Source: an uncultured Verrucomicrobiota bacterium (lineage in GTDB: Bacteria; Verrucomicrobiota; Kiritimatiellia; RFP12; UBA1067). From it: DNA of 19,885 bases. The translations under genes were made by a program, and so were the position numbers. Below, one piece after another: positions 13,872 to 19,885 of this stretch (position 1 is its first letter; each line of letters begins with the position of its first letter). The notes under the pieces are model-generated. The model was not told the origin of the DNA and did no database searches. It saw only the letters and a list, made by a program, of their open reading frames with translations. The DNA lies in assembly GCA_945483525.1 (NCBI GenBank), contig CALYRV010000019.1:1-19885 (forward strand), written 5' to 3'.

Positions 13872-15476
13872 TTACTTTTCACTGAAATACTTCTTAATGA
13901 TCGCGACGGACGACTTCGGACGCCTGTAGATATCAAAGCACCCAGCGATCGAACCGCCGAACATCGTCGAGCACGACCCTTTTGAGAAACGCTCGCGGGT
14001 GCGTCCGTCGTTCATCTGCCAAATCGCGAAACCGGAGACATCCGGATTCGTCCATAACGCATCCATGATGTCGACGAGATATTCGTTCTGATAGTCTTCG
14101 GTATTGATGGACGCGTTGTCATCGCGGAGACCGAACAAACCGCCACAACCCGATTCGGACACAATTATCGGCTTGTCTGGATAAGCCTTGCGGAAGCGCT
14201 TAACCGTATTGTCAAAGGTCCACTTCACCTCCTTGCGTAGTTCCGCAGGAGTGCCCGGTTTCGCGGGGATCGTGCCAGGATAGGAATTGAACGCGACGAG
14301 GTCGGTGTTCTCATGACAAATGTCCTTGTCGCAGACGTTGCAGGCGAACGAGATGAGTCGTCCAGTATCCTCCTTGCGAATCGTCTCGATCAGCTGATCT
14401 ACAAGCGCTTTGCACTCCTTCTTGTGACTGCCGCATTCATTGAGGAAGGCGTAGATGATGACGGACGGGTGATTGTAGCTCGCACGCACCATCTCGCGCG
14501 TCTGCTTCACCTGTAGCTCGCAGAACTCCGGATCGTTGAACTCGTTCGGCGGATAGGAATTATTGGTGTAGTCCTGTCCGTTGCCCCAGCCGAGCGACTC
14601 CTCCCAGACAAGCACGCCGTACTCGTCGCAGAGATCGAGGAAACGCTCGGACTGCTGATAGTGCGCGCAACGGAAGAAGTTGCCGCCGCACGCCTTCAGA
14701 TTCTGAATGTCGCGGAGCATCGTCGCATCTCCGGTGGCAGCCCCTTCGAACGGAGAAGACTCGTGACGGTTGAAGCCCTTGAGGAAAAGCTCCTTGCCGT
14801 TAAGGTAAAGCCTCCCGCCCCTCGCCTCGATCTGACGGAGCCCGAAGCGCACCTTGCGTCCCTCGACTTCAATCGTCGTGAGGTTTGGAGCTTCCGGACT
14901 CCACAGTTTCGCCTCCGGCAGCGTCATCTCCTTCCACTCTCCGCCCTCGACCATCACCTTCACCTTTTTCGCCTGATAGTCGACGGTGCGGACGAAGACC
15001 TTCGGCTCTTTCTCGACGAGCTTCACGCCGTGATAGAATCCGCCGTAGAAATAGAAGTCGTAATAGGGACGCGCCATCTTGACCCTCGGCCAGCCGAGCG
15101 TATTATCGATCTGCGCCTCGATCGTATGCACCCCTGCGGCAAGCGTACCGACCGGGATCTCAAGGCGGGCGTAAGGCGTAACGAAAAGTCCGAGATCCTT
15201 CCCGTCGACGGCGAATCTGCCGCGGATACCGATGCCTTCGACGATCAGCACGCCATCTTTCATCGGCTCCTTGAGCTCGAAGCTGCGGCTATACCAGCCC
15301 GTTCCGCGCTTCATCCACCACTGCGGCATCACATCCCAGCAGCCGGGAACCGGCATCGTGGTCCACTGCGCCTTTTCAACGTCGACACCGTCCTCGATCG
15401 TCCTGTTCTCGTTAAAACAGAAATTCCAGCTGCCGTTAAGACAGACGGCCAACATACTCGCTACAATGACATTCAT
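13872..15476 (-). CDS. Secreted compact GH2 family glycoside hydrolase
   Basis: This is a retaining beta-glycosidase of family GH2 (beta-galactosidase/beta-glucuronidase type), 534 residues long. A short signal-like N-terminus (MNVIVASMLAVCLNG) is followed by a jelly-roll domain (about 15-155: LNGSWNF, MPVPGCWD, GWYSRSF), a small immunoglobulin-like domain (about 156-218) and a TIM barrel (about 219-534). Catalytic acid/base E347 lies in YAFLNE and the nucleophile E441 in VSESGCGG. GFNRHES (234-240) and NHPSVIIYAFLNE are classic GH2 segments. The middle domain is shorter than usual, and the protein is shorter than E. coli UidA (603). The glucuronate-reading N-x-K of UidA (GNKKGIF) appears to be replaced by GSIAGCF, so I do not call it a glucuronidase. 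No Shine-Dalgarno is present; an extended -10 lies seven bases upstream. It sits between two FAD oxidoreductases. Confidence 0.88.
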   Translation of the reverse strand: MNVIVASMLAVCLNGSWNFCFNENRTIEDGVDVEKAQWTTMPVPGCWDVMPQWWMKRGTGWYSRSFELKEPMKDGVLIVEGIGIRGRFAVDGKDLGLFVTPYARLEIPVGTLAAGVHTIEAQIDNTLGWPRVKMARPYYDFYFYGGFYHGVKLVEKEPKVFVRTVDYQAKKVKVMVEGGEWKEMTLPEAKLWSPEAPNLTTIEVEGRKVRFGLRQIEARGGRLYLNGKELFLKGFNRHESSPFEGAATGDATMLRDIQNLKACGGNFFRCAHYQQSERFLDLCDEYGVLVWEESLGWGNGQDYTNNSYPPNEFNDPEFCELQVKQTREMVRASYNHPSVIIYAFLNECGSHKKECKALVDQLIETIRKEDTGRLISFACNVCDKDICHENTDLVAFNSYPGTIPAKPGTPAELRKEVKWTFDNTVKRFRKAYPDKPIIVSESGCGGLFGLRDDNASINTEDYQNEYLVDIMDALWTNPDVSGFAIWQMNDGRTRERFSKGSCSTMFGGSIAGCFDIYRRPKSSVAIIKKYFSEK

Positions 15477-15483
15477 AGCATCT

Positions 15484-15492
15484 ATTATACCA
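15484..15492 (-). promoter_or_regulatory. Extended -10 promoter element before the GH2 gene, leaderless arrangement
   Basis: In the 42-bp gap after the Tat-exported FAD oxidoreductase, the minus strand reads TGGTATAAT, a perfect extended -10. Seven bases (AGATGCT) separate it from ATG 15476, so a transcript would begin at or beside the start codon. No clear -35 and no ribosome binding site are visible. It implies internal transcription of the last three genes of the glycan operon. Confidence 0.55.
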
Positions 15493-15518
15493 AAAACACG
15501 ACTACACCAAAGGGTAAT

Positions 15519-16895
15519 TCACAATTTCGCGATGGCGCGGCCAACGGCTTCGCCGAGGGCGACGGACGAACCGGTCACGCGATAGGAGGCATGCGTATAA
15601 AAGTCGCCAGAAATGTTGCGGCCCGCCATCCAGAGATTATCCGCGTCCTTCGCACGGCAGCAGCGGAGCGGAATCTGGAACGGCTGGAACTTCACGCCGC
15701 CGGATCCGCCCGCGGCCTTCTCGTCGTTCATCTTCTTGTCTAGTCCGTGAATATCGATCGGCGTCCGCGAAACAGTCGCGCAGTCTTCGAACGTCGTCCC
15801 CTTCTCGATGTCGTCCTTGGTGATGGTATAGAGTCCGTGAATGCGCCGCGCATCACGGTGACCGATCTGTTCGGCGGTACCGATCACCCGGAAGCCCTTC
15901 CAGGGTCCGCCGAGCTTCTCGAGCGCCGCGGCAAGCGCAATGATCTCGCGCCGAGAACGCATCGTCGCGTCGGAAATCGCGTCCGCATCATCGACCCTGA
16001 GCTTATACTCGTGATTCGCCATGAAGCAGAAGACGTTCTTATGGAAGCGGAAGAACGTCGGATCACCATAGCTCGGCTCCATACCTTGAGCACGAAGAAG
16101 ATCGCGGAGATTATGGCTCGCGTAGATGTGATGACACTCGTCCTTGCCGTCCGCAAGCTTCACCTTGGTCCACATCGCGGGCTCGTTGGAGATGTATTCC
16201 TCCACCTTGTCTCCGTCATCGACCGCGACGAGCGCATTCATCGTCGCCGGCTGTCCGTAGGAAAGCCCGGGATATCCGTAGTCGAATCCGCAGCCGGCGA
16301 GCGCGGCGAGATCACCGTCACCGGTGCAGTCCACGAAGGTCTTCGCACGATAGGCGCGGCGTCCCGACTTCGATTCGGTGACCACCGTCCCGACGTTACG
16401 TCCGGACGCGTCGCGATAGGCGGCGACGACGGGACACTGCAACGTAACCTTCACGCCGGCCTCGCGGCACATCTCCTCGCAGACGAACTTCATGTACTCC
16501 GGCTCGTAAACCCAATCGCGCTGCACGTTGTATTCGTCCGTCTTGTCGATCTTTCGCGCTCCTAGCTGGTCAAGACGCTTCATGATCTCGAAGCCGGTAT
16601 CGCACTTGTCGAAGTCGAAGATATAGGTGAGCATGCCGGCGGTCCATACCCCGCCGAGACAGCCCTGCAGCTCCAGCAGACGCACCTTCTTGCCGCCCCG
16701 CGCCGCCGCCACCGCGGCCGCGACACCGGCTGGGCCGCCTCCCGCGACGATCACGTCCGCCCAATCGTCGAGCGGAATCTCACGCTCCGCCTCGAGGAAG
16801 AAGCCCTCCTTCGCCACCTTACCTGCTGCCACGACCGGCGTAACCGCCGCCGCAGCGGCGAGTCCCAGAAAACCACGACGATTGATTGCATTCAT
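15519..16895 (-). CDS. Tat-exported FAD-dependent oxidoreductase
   Basis: The 458-residue protein begins with a twin-arginine signal (NRRGFLGLAAAAAVTPVVAA, R6-R7), so it should fold with its cofactor in the cytoplasm before export. The Rossmann core is intact: ADVIVAGGGPAGVAAAVAAA (GGGPAG 52-57), E75 at the end of strand 2, and GCLGGVWTAGML (78-89). FVDCTGDGDLAALAG and the C-terminal NLWMAGRNIS...YRVTGSSVALGEAVGRAIA complete the PF12831 pattern. ATG 16895 overlaps the TGA of the deacetylase-GH20 gene (ATGA), with AAGGAG seven bases upstream, so expression is tightly coupled. The substrate is unknown. Coupling to a hexosaminidase suggests oxidation of a glycan or of a released sugar (inference). 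Confidence 0.88.
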   Translation of the reverse strand: MNAINRRGFLGLAAAAAVTPVVAAGKVAKEGFFLEAEREIPLDDWADVIVAGGGPAGVAAAVAAARGGKKVRLLELQGCLGGVWTAGMLTYIFDFDKCDTGFEIMKRLDQLGARKIDKTDEYNVQRDWVYEPEYMKFVCEEMCREAGVKVTLQCPVVAAYRDASGRNVGTVVTESKSGRRAYRAKTFVDCTGDGDLAALAGCGFDYGYPGLSYGQPATMNALVAVDDGDKVEEYISNEPAMWTKVKLADGKDECHHIYASHNLRDLLRAQGMEPSYGDPTFFRFHKNVFCFMANHEYKLRVDDADAISDATMRSRREIIALAAALEKLGGPWKGFRVIGTAEQIGHRDARRIHGLYTITKDDIEKGTTFEDCATVSRTPIDIHGLDKKMNDEKAAGGSGGVKFQPFQIPLRCCRAKDADNLWMAGRNISGDFYTHASYRVTGSSVALGEAVGRAIAKL

Positions 16896-19885
16896 TTCAC
16901 TGCTCCTTGTTTGCGTTTATTCACCGCCTCCGAAAACGCCCCGATACGGTCGAAACACTTGAACTTGAGTTCATCGACCCCGCAGATCACCTCGCTCCAG
17001 GCGCAGCACTCGGCACCGAGAACATGCTTCGCCGATTCAGCGGGAATACCCGCGAGCGGATTGTAAGAACGCACCTTGTCATCAGGCAGGACCATCTTAT
17101 TGTCCCGGACATATTTGCGGATCGCATAAGGATAGCCGTCGATATACTGCGGGATCGAAAAATACGTGTACTTCAATGGCGACATGATGACGTCATACCC
17201 GTTTTTGGCCGCAGCGATTCCTCCTTCTGCACCACGCCAGCTCTGGATGATCGTCCCCTTCGGAAGTTCGCCGCCGTCCATGATCTCATCCCAGCCGATC
17301 GCGCGCCGTCCCTTCCCAGAGATGTACTCGACCATATGCCGCGTGATCCATCCCTGCAGCGCCTCCTCGTCCTTCAGTCCCTCCGCCTTGATCCGCGCCT
17401 GACATTTCGGACACTTCTTCCACTGGTCCTTGGGACATTCGTCGCCGCCGATGTGGATATACGGACCGGGGAACATCTTCATCACCTCGTCGAAGATCCG
17501 TTCGTAATACCGCAGCACCTCGTCATTGCCCGCGCAGATCACCTCTTCGCAGATACCGAACTGACACCAGGGGACACGGTCAATCTTCACCCCTTCGCAG
17601 GCGAATTCCGGGTGCGCGGCTAGCAAGGCCCTAGTGTGTCCGGGGATCTCGATCTCGGGAATGACGACGATGCCGCGCTTGTCCGCATATTCCACGATCT
17701 CCTTCACGTCGTCCACCGTGTAGAAGAACGGACCGTACTCCTTGCCGTCGCTGCCGGTATCGTCCCCCGGAAGCGGCGAAGAGGGTCGCTTCGCGCCGTA
17801 CTGCACCAGCTCCGGCATTCCGGGAATCTCCAGCCGCCAGCCCTGGTCTTCGGTAAGGTGCCAGTGGAAACGGTTAAGCCGGTAGTCCGCCATATGGTCG
17901 AGAATATCCTTCACCGCCTGCTTGCCGAAGAAATGCCGGCCTTCGTCCAGCATGAAGCCGCGCCATGCGAACATGTCGTCGAAGTTCGGAACCATATCAC
18001 GAACCGGGAAAGGAGCGTCGAGTCCGTTCGGACAGACGACCAGCGACGCGCTTTCCGGCCAGCGGGACTGGACCATATCCAGACGGACAACGATCCGGTT
18101 CACACCCTTCTTCACATTGATTTCGTTCACCACCTTGCGTTCGAGTCTGACGGACTCGCCGTTCAGCCACGCACAAGGCGTGACGGACGGAAGACCGCGG
18201 TCGGTGGAGGCGTAAAGCCTGGCGGGACCGTCACAATTAGCGACGAACTCCCAGGCGAACAGCCGGGCCTGACGCTTTCCCGCGATCAGCGGAGCGACGG
18301 CGTCACGATAAGCGAGATTATCCTCGGGATGATTATTGAAGTCCGGCCAGAAATGAACGGTGAATCCCAGTCCGACCTTCTCGGGGTCTACGGACGACCA
18401 CTTCTCGTTCACCGCCTCGCCGACATCCTTCAGCTCCACGTCCGGAACGGACATCGCCTTGCACGAATCTGGATTCAGTTTGGAGACATCGAACGGACCG
18501 ATCCACTTCACCTTCTTCGCCGGCATCGGCTGTTCCGCCGGATCCTCACCCCGCTCTTTCGTCTGCGCCCAGATACGACACGCTTCGCCGTTCTGATTGA
18601 AGTCTACCGAGCAGGCGTAATCCGCAGTACCATAAGCGTAGTCCTTACGGTCCGACGGCTCCAGAATGATCGGCCCCAGGTTCAGATCTTCACCGGGGGC
18701 AAGCGGCGGAAATTTAAATACCACGCGTCCGTTCTTCCACTTCGGCGGCAGCATGACGACACCGTAGATATCGTCCATACGGACCTCGCTGTCGTTCCGT
18801 ATCTTCACGTGAAGCAGATCCGCATCCAGCTTCAGCTCGACGTTGATCTTCGGAAACTTCTCGGAAAGCGGTTTGCCGATCTTCGTTACGATCTTATGGA
18901 TCGCATCATGAGGCAGCGCATAGGTGCCGCGGAGTCCGGCGGACAGCGGAATCTCCTTCGGAGTTTCGCTGAACCTGACGGACATCGGGATCGCGGAGCC
19001 GAGCGGACGAGGATCGAAGCGCGTCACCTTGAATTCCGCGACATCGCCGTTCACCGCAGCCTTCTCGATCTTACCGTAATCGAACTGGTAGGAATAGGCG
19101 CCATATTCGGCATCCGTACCCGTGCACCAGTCATCCCGCCACGCGTCTCGGATCGTCTGCGCCTGCAGCCTGTTGCCCTCCGAGTCACACCACGAATGGA
19201 TACCGTAGCTCATGCGCGGAAACCTGGGGTTCGCAGCGATCCACTCAAGAGCATTCGTGAAGCTCTTGGCTACCTGTTCGGGAACGACCTTGCTGTCACC
19301 GGAACGGACTAGACGCGTGGGATATCGCTTATTCTCTCCGCCTTTCGTTTCGGGAATGACATTATCGCCGGAAACATAGTGTCCAGTATTGAAAAGGATG
19401 TCGCTCACCAACACCGGCTTCTCCTCATCGATCGCCGCGCACCAACCGTAAGGCGCTGCGAAGGAAACACAACTGGCGTCGAGAGCCGTCTCGATCGCGA
19501 TGCGGTTGAGGAGAATCTCGGAGAAATCACGGTTAGCGGAGATCTCCATCAAGAACGGATGCGAAGTCGTGTGGTTACCGATGGAGTTGCCGAGCTCCAT
19601 GATCTTCTTCGCCTCGTCATCCAAGAATTCACCCATCCCGTTGGCGTAGATCGTGGACTTCACGCCGACTTCCTTGAGCATCTGCACCTTCGCGACATGC
19701 CGCGGGTTGGAATCGTCCCATCTGGCGGAAAGCATGACGCTCGCGCCGTCTGGCAACCGAGTCATCACGCATTCCGCGCGCTTCGCCGCTTCCGCATCCG
19801 CGAACTTCACCTTGAATGTCTGTTCGTAGGTATTAACCCCGAGCGGATTCGCGAATGCAGCGAACGACATCCAGGCGGACAACGC
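16892..19885 (-). CDS. Exported polysaccharide deacetylase-GH20 hexosaminidase fusion (5' partial)
   Basis: The frame is open to the window edge, and residue 1 here is the TTG at 19882. The visible start, SAWMSFAAFANP, is the tail of a signal peptide, so only a short N-terminus is missing. The first part (about 20-280) is a divergent NodB/CE4-type deacetylase with SARWDDS (D56, D57), NHTTSHP (H104, H108), FAAPYGW as motif 3, and GIHSW (H229). A beta-rich middle follows (about 285-630). The C-terminal GH20 barrel has WRGFMLDEGRHF (R641), FHWHLTEDQGW, IPEIEIPGH and the catalytic pair D814-E815 in HIGGDECP, used in substrate-assisted hydrolysis of beta-linked GlcNAc or GalNAc; SWRG (882) lines the sugar pocket. 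Deacetylase and exo-hexosaminidase in one chain suggests work on one partly acetylated hexosamine glycan. Whether the deacetylase half is active is unproven. Confidence 0.88.
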   Translation of the reverse strand, partial: ALSAWMSFAAFANPLGVNTYEQTFKVKFADAEAAKRAECVMTRLPDGASVMLSARWDDSNPRHVAKVQMLKEVGVKSTIYANGMGEFLDDEAKKIMELGNSIGNHTTSHPFLMEISANRDFSEILLNRIAIETALDASCVSFAAPYGWCAAIDEEKPVLVSDILFNTGHYVSGDNVIPETKGGENKRYPTRLVRSGDSKVVPEQVAKSFTNALEWIAANPRFPRMSYGIHSWCDSEGNRLQAQTIRDAWRDDWCTGTDAEYGAYSYQFDYGKIEKAAVNGDVAEFKVTRFDPRPLGSAIPMSVRFSETPKEIPLSAGLRGTYALPHDAIHKIVTKIGKPLSEKFPKINVELKLDADLLHVKIRNDSEVRMDDIYGVVMLPPKWKNGRVVFKFPPLAPGEDLNLGPIILEPSDRKDYAYGTADYACSVDFNQNGEACRIWAQTKERGEDPAEQPMPAKKVKWIGPFDVSKLNPDSCKAMSVPDVELKDVGEAVNEKWSSVDPEKVGLGFTVHFWPDFNNHPEDNLAYRDAVAPLIAGKRQARLFAWEFVANCDGPARLYASTDRGLPSVTPCAWLNGESVRLERKVVNEINVKKGVNRIVVRLDMVQSRWPESASLVVCPNGLDAPFPVRDMVPNFDDMFAWRGFMLDEGRHFFGKQAVKDILDHMADYRLNRFHWHLTEDQGWRLEIPGMPELVQYGAKRPSSPLPGDDTGSDGKEYGPFFYTVDDVKEIVEYADKRGIVVIPEIEIPGHTRALLAAHPEFACEGVKIDRVPWCQFGICEEVICAGNDEVLRYYERIFDEVMKMFPGPYIHIGGDECPKDQWKKCPKCQARIKAEGLKDEEALQGWITRHMVEYISGKGRRAIGWDEIMDGGELPKGTIIQSWRGAEGGIAAAKNGYDVIMSPLKYTYFSIPQYIDGYPYAIRKYVRDNKMVLPDDKVRSYNPLAGIPAESAKHVLGAECCAWSEVICGVDELKFKCFDRIGAFSEAVNKRKQGAVK

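Noticed and set aside
12730..13929. Long plus-strand reading frame of 399 codons opposite the FAD oxidoreductase
   Set aside because: It mirrors the codons of a well-supported minus-strand gene, is rich in Arg, Leu, Val and His with no recognisable motif, and has no ribosome binding site.
14661..15743. Plus-strand reading frame of 360 codons across the GH2 start region
   Set aside because: It spans two minus-strand genes and their promoter gap, has no domain pattern, and fits a chance antisense frame.
17636..19312. Plus-strand reading frame of 558 codons opposite the deacetylase-GH20 gene
   Set aside because: The opposite strand carries clear GH20 and deacetylase motifs across the same span; the composition here (many Arg, His, Leu) is typical of an antisense shadow in GC-rich coding DNA.

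Overview
The window carries 14 protein-coding genes, all on the minus strand, so it reads naturally from position 19885 down to 1. No tRNA, rRNA, CRISPR array, transposase or phage gene was seen. The content suggests an uncultured anaerobic member of the PVC group, perhaps Kiritimatiellota or Lentisphaerota. The basis is exported PF12831-type FAD oxidoreductases clustered with glycoside hydrolases, a Tat signal, Shine-Dalgarno use with a GGAGGTG core, and cysteine-rich secreted enzymes. This placement is an inference from gene style, not a computed result. Bases 1-13 are an exact copy of the Illumina adapter end, so position 1 is almost certainly the raw end of an assembled contig.

Region A (19885 to 10163) is a five-gene glycan-degradation operon. 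In transcription order it holds: an exported fusion of a NodB-like polysaccharide deacetylase with a GH20 beta-N-acetylhexosaminidase (5' end cut by the window); a Tat-exported FAD oxidoreductase joined to it by an ATGA overlap; a compact secreted GH2 glycosidase with its own extended -10 promoter; a Sec-exported FAD oxidoreductase with an altered Rossmann motif; and a Sec-exported FAD oxidoreductase carrying an N-terminal beta-sandwich. I infer extracytoplasmic breakdown of an N-acetylhexosamine-containing glycan by deacetylation, exo-hydrolysis and flavin-dependent oxidation. The substrate is unknown. No transporter, sulfatase or regulator is visible.

Region B (10162 to 586) is a probable eight-gene unit behind a recognisable promoter: infC (initiation factor 3, starting at a rare AUC codon behind a perfect Shine-Dalgarno), pssA, metY, a large membrane-anchored TPR protein, a tryptophan-rich repeat protein, a UbiA-family prenyltransferase, folC and manA. 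The middle three (TPR, Trp-rich, UbiA) are translationally coupled or overlapping and may form a cell-envelope module. Region C (563 to 14) is the start of a lipoprotein or membrane-anchored thioredoxin-like protein without the catalytic cysteines, expressed from an apparently leaderless promoter.

Three intergenic spacers (about 1371, 8616 and 12108) hold degenerate 7-bp tandem repeats. The most novel items are the 30-tryptophan repeat protein, the deacetylase-GH20 fusion with its three differently exported flavoproteins, the AUC start of infC, and the shared extended -10/leaderless promoter design. No gap longer than 300 bases lacks a gene.
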